Source of the DNA: Bacteroidales bacterium
GTDB lineage: Bacteria; Bacteroidota; Bacteroidia; Bacteroidales; JAADGE01
Direction of reading: 5' to 3'
DNA length: 16,142 nt
NCBI GenBank assembly: GCA_029932445.1
Contig: JAOZQB010000049.1
Location: 1 to 16,142 of the forward strand
Both the position numbers and the translations under genes were made by a program. Positions 1 through 6,405 of this stretch are shown here, one piece after another. The notes beneath the pieces are model-generated. The model ran no database searches. It was not told where the DNA came from and saw nothing but the letters and a program-made list of their open reading frames with translations. Every line of letters starts with the position of its first letter. The stretch's first letter is position 1.

Positions 1-2
1 GT

Positions 3-401
3 ATAAAAATTACGGAAATAACCGAAGAAAAAGCGGTAGTGCGGATACCGTTTAAGTTTTTAACAAAAAATCCGTTTAAATCCATGTATTTTGCTTCGCA
101 GGCAATGGCTGCGGAATTGGCAACAGGGATTTTGGCCTTGTCGCAAATTTCCGGCAGAAAACCGGCGGTTTCTATGTTGGTTTTTGATATGAATGCACAT
201 TTTTCAAAAAAAGCACGTACGGCAGTTCATTTTACCTGCAACAACGGAGCTGAAATTAAAGCTGCCGTTGAAGAAACAATTCGTACCGGCGAAGGTGTTA
301 CCGTAGAAGCAAAATCCGTCGGGATTGATAAATCCGGTGATATAGTTTCGGAATTTACATTTATTTGGACGTTTAAAGTAAAACAAAAAAGGCAATCATA
401 A
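3..401 (+). CDS. DUF4442 hotdog-fold protein, 5' end cut off by the window edge
   Basis: The reading frame is open from the left edge to a TAA at 399-401, giving 132 visible residues. A GTG at 39 could be taken as a start, but the codons before it read on in the same style (IKITEITEEKAV), so the true start lies outside the window. The stretch TKNPFKSMYFA followed by QAMAAELATG is typical of the DUF4442 family, small proteins with a hotdog fold related to acyl-CoA thioesterases. The family's substrate is not established, so I assign no reaction. The last codons lie inside the terminator hairpin at 386-414. What I see is the family-typical motif; membership is from memory of the family, and any thioesterase activity is inference. 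Confidence 0.8.
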   Translation: MKITEITEEKAVVRIPFKFLTKNPFKSMYFASQAMAAELATGILALSQISGRKPAVSMLVFDMNAHFSKKARTAVHFTCNNGAEIKAAVEETIRTGEGVTVEAKSVGIDKSGDIVSEFTFIWTFKVKQKRQS

Positions 402-414
402 CGAATGCCTTTTT
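386..414. terminator. Bidirectional intrinsic terminator hairpin
   Basis: The arms AAAAAGGCA (386-394) and TGCCTTTTT (406-414) are perfectly complementary over 9 bp around an 11-nt loop. A T-rich run follows on the plus strand and the A-tract gives a T-run on the minus strand, so it can end transcripts in both directions. It sits between the DUF4442 gene (stop at 399-401, inside the loop) and the convergent YfiR-phosphatase gene (stop at 437). Confidence 0.75.
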
Positions 415-436
415 CTTTTGTAATTTAATGAACAGT

Positions 437-2776
437 TTACCATTTATCGGTAAATTTAATTCCCCAAATCGTAATATCATCTCTTTGTTTTTCAAGTCCT
501 TGATGCTCGTCTAATTTATTCAAAATAAGTCTTTTTTGTTCTTTCAGTCCTAAATCTTTTGCTTCTTTTAATGTTTCAATAAATTTAGGTGTTCCGAAAC
601 GCTTTCTATCCGCATTATTTTGATCGATAATACCGTCTGTTGTCAGCCATAAAATATCATTTTCAAATAAATAGAAATCTTTATTTGTAAATTTAATATT
701 TCCTCTTTTTTGTTTTGTTCCGCCTATTGAACGTCTTTCAGAAGAAAGAATTGTAATATCATTATTTTTATGAGAAAAATAATATAAATCAGATTTTGCA
801 CCGGAATAGGTTATATGAAAAGAATCATCTTCTTTCTCAATAACACAAACAGACATATCCATTCCGTCATTGTTATCTGTGGAGTCTTGTCTTAAAGCAA
901 TTTTTACTTTTTGATCCAAAGTTTCTAAAATATCTTTAGGGCTGGACAAATTCTGTTCCGAGACAATTTCACTTAATAAACGGCTTCCGATCATTGACAT
1001 AAATGCACCGGGGACTCCGTGGCCTGTACAATCAACGGCAGCGAGGAATAATTTGTCGGGTTTTCCGTCTTTTCCCGGTTTTTCTGCAAACCAATAGAAA
1101 TCTCCGGATACAACATCTCTCGGTTTAAAAATAATAAATGAATCAAAATATTTTTCTAAATCATCCGGAAGCGGTAATATGGCTTGTTGAATATTTTTAG
1201 CATAGTTAATACTGGACGTAATCAGTTCATTTTGTTTTTCAATTTGATCTTTTTGTTTGTAAATTTCAAGCTCGGATTTTTTCTCAGTCGTAATATCGGT
1301 ATCAATTGAAATCAACTTAGTAACATCATTATTTTCATCTAAAATAGGTGTAATCGTAGTTTGTACCCATATATCTTTCCCGTTTCTTGTTTTACTTAAG
1401 TTTTGATATGATCCGGTTTGTTTGGATTCAATAATATTAGATATAATCGTTTGAACTTCAGGATTACTACTGGCACTTATAATATTATCATCTAATTCAT
1501 TACGCAGAAGCTGAAGCGTGTAACCGTACATTCGCGTAAAACCGGCATTGACCCACTGGAAATTTCCTTTTACATCCATAATGGTTACGGCATTATCTGT
1601 TTCACTGGCAACAATTGATAATTTTTCAAGCTCAGTATTAACTGATTCAAGCAATTTTGCTTGGTTCTGAATTTCATCTTTTTGGGTATTTATGGCTATA
1701 TATTGTTCGCTGAGCTGTTTGTTGATTTTTTGTTTATTACGGTAACTGTTTATTACAATTATTAATGAAAATATAAATATTATCCCTGCAATAACGGCTA
1801 TTATTAAGTATATTCTTTGTGTTGAAACAGTTTGTTGAGATTGCCCCAGACTTTCTTGATTCTTTTTTAATTCTTCTTCTTGATCTTTCAGATTTTTAGT
1901 TTTTGACAGTATCTCTTCATTTAACTTCTTTGCAAACTCTTTTTGTTTTTCAATGTTTTGTTCTTGTATTTTCAAAAAAGCTTGATTTTTAGTTAAATCT
2001 TTTCTTTGTTGCATCACTTTGGAACTCATTGAATCAAGTCTGACGTTTTGTAACTTAAGTTCTCCTTCTTTTGCAGTAATTAAATATTCTTTACTCGAAA
2101 TACTGTCTCTTTGAGCTTGAATTTTATTTTCTTGTTCGGTCAGTAGTTTTTCCTTATCTGCAATTTCTTTTATCTTTGCGTCTAATTTTTTTTGTTCAGC
2201 CAGGAATTTTTTATTTGTTGCCGCATACATTCTTTGTATATCTTCTCTACTCCCGCCGGTTCTGATTAAATTTCTTGAAAAAACAATGTTATTTTGTGAG
2301 GCAAGTCTCGAATTAATATCAAACGGTTTCGGATCTTTCGGGTCAATTTTTCTGAAGTTAATAATACTGTAGGCCGGCTGTTTTGACCGGTCAGACATAA
2401 TTAAAACATTTTTTTCTTTAAGTTTCTGATAGACAAATCCCAGATAAGCATTTTCATTTCTGGACACATAAACAATGTGGTTTGCCTGAATATCAGCATA
2501 ATTCAAATAACGAATAACTTCTACGGGTTTTCCTTTAATAGTTCCGGTTTTTGCCAGTTTTTGAAGTTCATCAAACAAGTTTTTGGAAGAAAATACGCCG
2601 ATGGTATAAGTCGTGATATTATCTTCGTTTTCCCATGTAACCCCGTATGAGATATTAAAAATCCATTGAGCTCTTTGCTGATCTTCAGTTTGTTGAGCAA
2701 AACTTTGTTTTACCGTAAATGAAAGTATAAACAAGCTTATTATAATAAATAATGTAAATTTGCTTTGAAGTTTCAT
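437..2776 (-). CDS. Membrane sensor phosphatase: YfiR (DUF4154), coiled coil, TM, PAS, SpoIIE/PP2C
   Basis: This is a 779-residue signalling protein predicted to sense in the periplasm and dephosphorylate a cytoplasmic partner. In order: signal peptide (about 1-28, ending SFAQQ); YfiR/DUF4154 domain (about 33-175), recognisable by IFNISYGVTWEN, a central HIVYVS strand and FDIN near its end; a long coiled coil (about 185-318); one membrane span (about 322-343); a second short coiled coil; a PAS domain (about 383-498, with FQWVNAGFTRMYGY); and a SpoIIE-type PP2C phosphatase (about 540-775). Metal-binding and active-site motifs are intact: RDVVSGDFYW (D559), DCTGHGVPGAF (D582), TTDGIID (D714) and QRDDITIW (D766/D767). 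The ATG at 2774-2776 gives a clean signal peptide. It follows the paralogous stand-alone YfiR gene after 47 nt, so the two are probably co-transcribed. The likely target, an anti-sigma-factor antagonist or similar phosphoprotein, is not in the window. Confidence 0.9.
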   Translation of the reverse strand: MKLQSKFTLFIIISLFILSFTVKQSFAQQTEDQQRAQWIFNISYGVTWENEDNITTYTIGVFSSKNLFDELQKLAKTGTIKGKPVEVIRYLNYADIQANHIVYVSRNENAYLGFVYQKLKEKNVLIMSDRSKQPAYSIINFRKIDPKDPKPFDINSRLASQNNIVFSRNLIRTGGSREDIQRMYAATNKKFLAEQKKLDAKIKEIADKEKLLTEQENKIQAQRDSISSKEYLITAKEGELKLQNVRLDSMSSKVMQQRKDLTKNQAFLKIQEQNIEKQKEFAKKLNEEILSKTKNLKDQEEELKKNQESLGQSQQTVSTQRIYLIIAVIAGIIFIFSLIIVINSYRNKQKINKQLSEQYIAINTQKDEIQNQAKLLESVNTELEKLSIVASETDNAVTIMDVKGNFQWVNAGFTRMYGYTLQLLRNELDDNIISASSNPEVQTIISNIIESKQTGSYQNLSKTRNGKDIWVQTTITPILDENNDVTKLISIDTDITTEKKSELEIYKQKDQIEKQNELITSSINYAKNIQQAILPLPDDLEKYFDSFIIFKPRDVVSGDFYWFAEKPGKDGKPDKLFLAAVDCTGHGVPGAFMSMIGSRLLSEIVSEQNLSSPKDILETLDQKVKIALRQDSTDNNDGMDMSVCVIEKEDDSFHITYSGAKSDLYYFSHKNNDITILSSERRSIGGTKQKRGNIKFTNKDFYLFENDILWLTTDGIIDQNNADRKRFGTPKFIETLKEAKDLGLKEQKRLILNKLDEHQGLEKQRDDITIWGIKFTDKW
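2180..2776 (-). repeat. Tandem duplication, downstream copy (YfiR-coding segment of the phosphatase gene)
   Basis: This segment encodes the signal peptide, YfiR domain and start of the coiled coil of the 779-residue protein. It is a direct repeat of 2905-3498, in the same orientation. Long stretches are nearly identical in DNA as well, for example around 2325-2350 against 3051-3076, and 2219-2233 against 2939-2953. Confidence 0.85.
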
Positions 2777-2823
2777 TTTATTTAATTTTTTTGAATAGAT
2801 ATTTTTTTATACGAAATTTTGAT

Positions 2824-3498
2824 TTATTTGTTCTCAAGATCTTTAATTTTCTTTTCTAAAAACAAAATTCGTAGTTTTAAACTGTCAATTTCGCTTCTCT
2901 TTTCGTCTAATTTTTTTTGTTCATCCTTAAATTTTTTATTTGTTGCCGCATACATTATTCGGATATCTTGACGATTCCCGCCGACTCGTATTAATTGTTT
3001 TGAAAGGATAATGTGATTCAATTCTGCAAGCTTGGAATTTATATCAAAGGGTTTCGGATCTTTCGGGTCAATTTTTTTAAAATTAATAATACTGTATTCC
3101 GGTTGCTTTGACCGGTCAGACATAATTAAAACATTTTTACCTTTAAATTTTTTATAAACAAATCCTAAATATGCATTTTCATTTTGAGATACATAAACAA
3201 TTTGGTTTGCCTGAATATCTGCATAATTCAAATAACGAATAATTTTTACGGGTTTTCCTTTAATAGTTTCGGTTTTTGCCGATTTTTGAAGTTCATCAAA
3301 CAAAGTTTCGGAAGAAAATACGCCGATGGTATAAGTCTTGATATTATCTTCGTTTTCCCATGTAACTCCGTATGAGATATTAAAAATCCAATGAGCTCTT
3401 TGCTCATCTTCTGTTTGTTGAGCAAAACTTTGTTTTACCGTAAATGAAAATATGATAAAACTTATAATCAACAATGTAATTTTACTCAGTGGTTTCAT
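2824..3498 (-). CDS. Stand-alone secreted YfiR/DUF4154 protein, paralogue of the sensor phosphatase N-terminus
   Basis: This 224-residue protein has a signal peptide (about 1-27) and a YfiR/DUF4154 domain (about 32-175), then a short coiled-coil tail rich in Leu/Ile heptads (about 190-223). It has no membrane span after the signal and no PAS or phosphatase part. Residues 27-198 match residues 28-199 of the downstream phosphatase with about 31 differences in 172 by hand count (about 82% identical). Similarity ends abruptly after that point and the two C-termini are unrelated. YfiR of Pseudomonas is a periplasmic repressor of the membrane cyclase YfiN, so a soluble periplasmic regulator is a reasonable role. 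Here the obvious partner is the adjacent paralogue rather than a cyclase. The gene is complete with its own ATG and stop, so I call it a gene rather than a fragment. Confidence 0.85.
   Translation of the reverse strand: MKPLSKITLLIISFIIFSFTVKQSFAQQTEDEQRAHWIFNISYGVTWENEDNIKTYTIGVFSSETLFDELQKSAKTETIKGKPVKIIRYLNYADIQANQIVYVSQNENAYLGFVYKKFKGKNVLIMSDRSKQPEYSIINFKKIDPKDPKPFDINSKLAELNHIILSKQLIRVGGNRQDIRIMYAATNKKFKDEQKKLDEKRSEIDSLKLRILFLEKKIKDLENK
2905..3498 (-). repeat. Tandem duplication, upstream copy (YfiR-coding segment of the stand-alone gene)
   Basis: This is the partner of the repeat at 2180-2776, one codon shorter because of a single-residue gap in the signal peptide. The repeat covers the gene from its start codon to the beginning of the coiled coil. 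The last 81 bases of the stand-alone gene (2824-2904) are not shared. Confidence 0.85.
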
Positions 3499-3524
3499 TT
3501 AAATATTTATTTTAAATTATCTGC

Positions 3525-3558
3525 CAAAACTATACACAAACATACAAAAATAATACAA
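3525..3558 (-). promoter_or_regulatory. Candidate promoter for the YfiR/phosphatase pair
   Basis: Read on the minus strand, TAGTTTTG (3525-3532) matches the Bacteroidota -7 consensus TAnnTTTG exactly. A TTG (3556-3558) lies 23 nt upstream as the -33 element, at the long end of the usual spacing. Two other exact TAnnTTTG words (3537-3544 and 3545-3552) overlap this region but lack a well-placed TTG. The leader would be about 20 nt. Confidence 0.4.
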
Positions 3559-3569
3559 TTTTAAATAAA

Positions 3570-3601
3570 TTGAATGTTTTTTTTAATTTTTCGTACTTTT
3601 A
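3570..3601 (+). promoter_or_regulatory. Candidate promoter for the PAP2 phosphatase gene
   Basis: TTG (3570-3572), a 21-nt spacer and TACTTTTA (3594-3601) resemble the Bacteroidota TTG-N19-21-TAnnTTTG promoter, with the last G of the -7 box replaced by A. The leader to the ATG at 3630 would be about 20-25 nt. Together with the minus-strand candidate it makes the 131-bp spacer a divergent promoter region. Confidence 0.35.
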
Positions 3602-3629
3602 AGCCCTGTATTTATACTTAACAAAACTT

Positions 3630-4202
3630 ATGTTGTATAATTTTATTGAACAAATCATTCAAATTGATGTCGATTTTTTTCTTTTTTTAAATCACTTTCA
3701 CAATCATTTTTTTGATGTGATAATGACTTTTGTCAGCGGAAAATATTCTTGGATTCCGCTTTATTTGTTTATTCTGTTTTTAATTCTGAGAAAATTTAAG
3801 TTGAAAAATACACTCATTCTTTTTTTTAGTATTATTTTATTAATTGCTTTGTCGGATCAAACATCCGTATTTCTTTTTAAGTTTACTTTTCTTCGATACA
3901 GACCGTGTTTTAATCCTGAAATTTCAAATAGTGTTCATGTTGTTAATATTCCGGGCGGAAAATACGGATTTATTTCTTCTCATGCTTCAAATGCATTTGC
4001 ATTAGCCCTATTCACAAATTTAATATTGAAAAACAAATATTATTCAATATTTATTTTCTTCTGGGCTTCACTTGTAGCATACAGCAGAATTTACTTGGGG
4101 GTTCATTATCCTCTTGATATTTTGTCAGGAGCACTTTGGGGAATGTTTTTAGCATGTCTGTTTTTTGTTTTACACAAAAAATATCTTGTTAAAAAGGAAT
4201 GA
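3630..4202 (+). CDS. PAP2-family membrane phosphatase (undecaprenyl-diphosphatase-like)
   Basis: This 190-residue integral membrane protein has about five to six hydrophobic segments and no signal peptide. The three parts of the PAP2/acid-phosphatase signature are present in order: K84-x6-R91-P92 (KFTFLRYRP), the central motif as ISSH at 115-118 with catalytic-acid candidate H118, and S152-R153-x5-H159-x3-D163 (SRIYLGVHYPLD) with the nucleophile H159. The family removes phosphate from lipid phosphates or diphosphates at the membrane. In Bacteroidota, proteins of this size are usually assigned to undecaprenyl-diphosphate recycling or to lipid A/phosphatidylglycerophosphate dephosphorylation, and sequence alone does not decide between them. 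It is transcribed alone and ends 1 nt before the convergent zinc-ribbon gene. The ATG at 3630 is the first in frame before the hydrophobic core. Confidence 0.88.
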   Translation: MLYNFIEQIIQIDVDFFLFLNHFHNHFFDVIMTFVSGKYSWIPLYLFILFLILRKFKLKNTLILFFSIILLIALSDQTSVFLFKFTFLRYRPCFNPEISNSVHVVNIPGGKYGFISSHASNAFALALFTNLILKNKYYSIFIFFWASLVAYSRIYLGVHYPLDILSGALWGMFLACLFFVLHKKYLVKKE

Positions 4203-4215
4203 TTTATTTCTTTTT
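4191..4215. terminator. AT-rich palindrome spanning two convergent stop codons
   Basis: AAAAAGGAA (4191-4199) and TTTCTTTTT (4207-4215) pair over 9 positions (one G-T wobble) around a 7-nt loop. The PAP2 stop (4200-4202) lies in the loop and the stop of the convergent gene (4204-4206) lies beside it. It is a plausible minimal bidirectional terminator, but the stem has very little G/C, so support is weak. Confidence 0.35.
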
Positions 4216-4824
4216 ATAATGATATTTTACAGATTCGTTTTTATATTTACTTGTGTCTAAGGGAATTGTATGTCTGCTGCGTTTAAGATGTAAACCGCAT
4301 TCCGGACAACTTAAATCAATATCAGATAAATAATGGCCGCATGCCGGACATCTGCTTTTATCGTTCAGCCATATTTCTTGTTCTTCGGAAAGTGATTCTT
4401 TTTCAGAAACCGACAATTTATTCTTTTCTAAAATTTTTGAAATTACAGAATGTATGTAGCTGTTGATAATCATAATGTTAAGAATGTAAAAGAGAATCGA
4501 AAACAAAGAAGCAAACCAAAAAAAGAAACTCAAAGAAGCATAAGAAAATAAGGCTGCAAAAATAATAACAATAAGAATAATTTTAAGTAATTGGTCTAAA
4601 TGAATTATGTAATTTATTTCGCCTGAATTAATCTCAAACTCAAATAAAAACGGGATTTTAAGAAAAGGTGAATTTGCTTTGAGTATATCGGTTTTATCAT
4701 AATCCGGAGATGAAAAAGAATGTTTATTTAATAAATTTTTTACAATGAGAGACTCTATGCTGTTTATATCTTTCTTGTTACGTGAGAAATAAATTTTATC
4801 GGAATATGTATACGGGAAACTCAA
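4204..4824 (-). CDS. Membrane protein with C-terminal zinc ribbon, TTG start
   Basis: I do not recognise a named family for this 206-residue protein. The N-terminal part (about 1-75) is soluble and mixed in composition. Two adjacent membrane spans follow (about 79-96 and 98-121), then a charged linker, then a four-cysteine zinc ribbon (C159, C162, C173, C176; CPACG and CPECG) and a basic tail ending KKK. With both spans short and paired, the N-terminal domain and the ribbon probably face the same side, most likely the cytoplasm. No ATG is available: the first internal Met is at residue 118. The chosen start is TTG at 4822-4824, two codons after the in-frame TAA of the upstream Hpt gene. Function unknown; operon partnership with the Hpt protein is inferred from the tight spacing. 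Confidence 0.7.
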   Translation of the reverse strand: MSFPYTYSDKIYFSRNKKDINSIESLIVKNLLNKHSFSSPDYDKTDILKANSPFLKIPFLFEFEINSGEINYIIHLDQLLKIILIVIIFAALFSYASLSFFFWFASLFSILFYILNIMIINSYIHSVISKILEKNKLSVSEKESLSEEQEIWLNDKSRCPACGHYLSDIDLSCPECGLHLKRSRHTIPLDTSKYKNESVKYHYKKK

Positions 4825-4827
4825 CTC

Positions 4828-5190
4828 TTAAGATAATGTGTTTTCTAAAATTTTAATTTCTGATACGGCATTTTCACAATCAGAAATGAAATCAAAAATT
4901 CGATCTTTATAGGTTTCCGGATTTAATGAATTTCGAATATCTTTTTCCAGTAATTTCAAAGATTCAGCTTGTTCGGTCATTCCGAATATGGAAATGCTTG
5001 ATTTGGCTTTATGAATAAGTTCTGCCAAATCTTCATAGTTTTTAGTATTTAAAAATTCGGGTAATTCTTTTTTTAATGTTTGAACTTGTTCTTTAAACAG
5101 AGAAAATATTTTTTTTAAAAAATCGTTATTTTCTGAAACACCATATAAATATTCAGTGTTAATAAATTTATAATTATAAGGCGTTTTCAT
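4828..5190 (-). CDS. Stand-alone Hpt phosphotransfer domain protein
   Basis: This 120-residue, all-helical, soluble protein has the Hpt signature IHKAKSSISIFGM, in which H60 is the expected phospho-accepting histidine and K63/S64 follow as in the usual HxxKG/S pattern. The next helix (about 72-86, TEQAESLKLLEKDIR) also fits the four-helix bundle. Hpt proteins carry phosphate between a hybrid kinase's receiver domain and a final response regulator in the cytoplasm. No hybrid kinase or receiver protein is encoded in the window, so its partners are elsewhere. It starts at ATG 5188-5190 and is followed, in the same frame after TAA and one codon, by the zinc-ribbon membrane protein. The Hpt call rests on the motif and length; I judge it likely but not certain. 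Confidence 0.75.
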   Translation of the reverse strand: MKTPYNYKFINTEYLYGVSENNDFLKKIFSLFKEQVQTLKKELPEFLNTKNYEDLAELIHKAKSSISIFGMTEQAESLKLLEKDIRNSLNPETYKDRIFDFISDCENAVSEIKILENTLS

Positions 5191-5208
5191 GATTATTTAT
5201 TTATGCAG

Positions 5209-5240
5209 TTGATGTAATGAAATAAAAAATATTATTTTTG
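5209..5240 (+). promoter_or_regulatory. Candidate promoter for the TPR/OmpA pair
   Basis: TTG (5209-5211), a 21-nt spacer and TATTTTTG (5233-5240), an exact match to the -7 box TAnnTTTG, form a good Bacteroidota promoter. The predicted transcript start near 5247 would leave a leader of about 60 nt before the ATG at 5308. Confidence 0.5.
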
Positions 5241-5307
5241 TTCTTTATTCTTACTTTTTGTGAATAAGCAAATCTACAAAAAAAATTAAAACTATTTAAT
5301 TTAAATT

Positions 5308-6387
5308 ATGAAAAAAATATTACTCATTCTGTTTATTTCGTATTTTTCTCTTAATTCTTTTGCTCAGAGAAAAAGAATTACAGCTTCCGGGCAAGATGCA
5401 GAACTGGCTTATAATGCCGGTATTAAGAGCTTTATGAGTCAGGATTACATTAGTGCAATTGCATCTTTGGATAAAGCCGTTGAATTAAAACCGAATTTTG
5501 GTAAAGCATATTACAATCGGGGTGTTGTCAAAAACGAATTAAAAGATTATGAAAGTGCAATTGCCGATTTGTCGGTAGCTGCACAATTAGAAAAAAATAT
5601 GCCGAAAGTTTATTTTGCTCGTGGTTTTTCGAGAGTAAACATTAATGATTATAAAGGAGCCGTTCAAGATTTTACTCAAGCATTACTGCACGGGTATAAA
5701 AAACCGAATGTATATTATTACAGAGGTGTCGCCTATTTGAAATTAAAAAATTACAATGAAGCAATAAGTGATTTTAATAAAGCAATTGCCGTTAATCCCG
5801 GTTATGCCTATGCATTCCACGACAGAGGAAGTGCTAAACGTTTGAAAGGTAATTTGGAAGGTGCTGCAGTAGATTACAGAAAAGCAGCACAAGTTGATTC
5901 CCAACTTTATTTTGCTTATAATAATTTAGGATCCGTATTAAATGAATTAAAAAAGTTTGATGATGCCGTAAAAGCATATACAAAAGCATTAAGTATTAAC
6001 CCTGAATATTATGAGTCGTATAACGGAAGGGGATTGGCGAAATATGCCGAAGGATTACAAATTCTTAGTCAAGATAAAAAAGAAGAAGCGGATAAAATAT
6101 TTATTGATGCCGTAAGTGATTTTAAAAAAGCTGTTAATTTTAATAATACCTATGCTGAAGCATATAATAACATGGGTGTGGTAAAATTAAAACTCAGCGA
6201 TTTTAAGGGTGCAGACGAAGCATTTACAAAGGCAATCAACATTAATGAAAAATATGCGGAAGCATATGCAAACAGAGGAACGGCACGCGAAAATTTGAGA
6301 AAATTTAAAGCTGCCTGTAATGATTGGAATAAAGCAGTTGAATTAGGAATTAGTCATTCCGAAAAATATATTAAGGGTTGTAAATAA
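5308..6387 (+). CDS. Periplasmic TPR-repeat protein
   Basis: This 359-residue secreted protein has a clear signal peptide (about 1-20, ending NSFAQ), and almost all the rest is tetratricopeptide repeats. About nine repeats can be laid out from residue 32, near 32-65, 66-99, 100-133, 134-167, 168-201, 202-235, 236-283, 284-317 and 318-350, with the usual A/Y/G and DFxKAIxxNP pattern. The seventh repeat carries an insertion of about 14 residues (near 247-268, rich in K/D/E). TPR arrays bind other proteins, so an assembly or scaffold role in the periplasm is likely, but no specific partner is known. The next gene begins 18 nt after its stop and itself has an N-terminal TPR region, so the two are probably co-expressed and may act together. 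No catalytic domain is present. Confidence 0.88.
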   Translation: MKKILLILFISYFSLNSFAQRKRITASGQDAELAYNAGIKSFMSQDYISAIASLDKAVELKPNFGKAYYNRGVVKNELKDYESAIADLSVAAQLEKNMPKVYFARGFSRVNINDYKGAVQDFTQALLHGYKKPNVYYYRGVAYLKLKNYNEAISDFNKAIAVNPGYAYAFHDRGSAKRLKGNLEGAAVDYRKAAQVDSQLYFAYNNLGSVLNELKKFDDAVKAYTKALSINPEYYESYNGRGLAKYAEGLQILSQDKKEEADKIFIDAVSDFKKAVNFNNTYAEAYNNMGVVKLKLSDFKGADEAFTKAININEKYAEAYANRGTARENLRKFKAACNDWNKAVELGISHSEKYIKGCK

Positions 6388-6405
6388 AAAATAAGAATAA
6401 AATCT

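Noticed and set aside
39..401. A complete 120-residue gene starting at GTG 39.
   Set aside because: In-frame codons before it continue the DUF4442-like sequence, so the start lies left of the window.
3630..4202. The PAP2 central motif reads ISSH instead of PSGH, which might suggest a dead enzyme.
   Set aside because: Both catalytic-region histidines and the K/R residues are intact, and SSHA variants are, from memory, common in Bacteroidota PAP2 proteins.
5269..5276. TAGATTTG on the minus strand as a promoter -7 box for the Hpt gene, facing the TPR promoter.
   Set aside because: No TTG stands at the -33 position and the leader would be about 70 nt; an eight-base match alone is weak in such AT-rich DNA.
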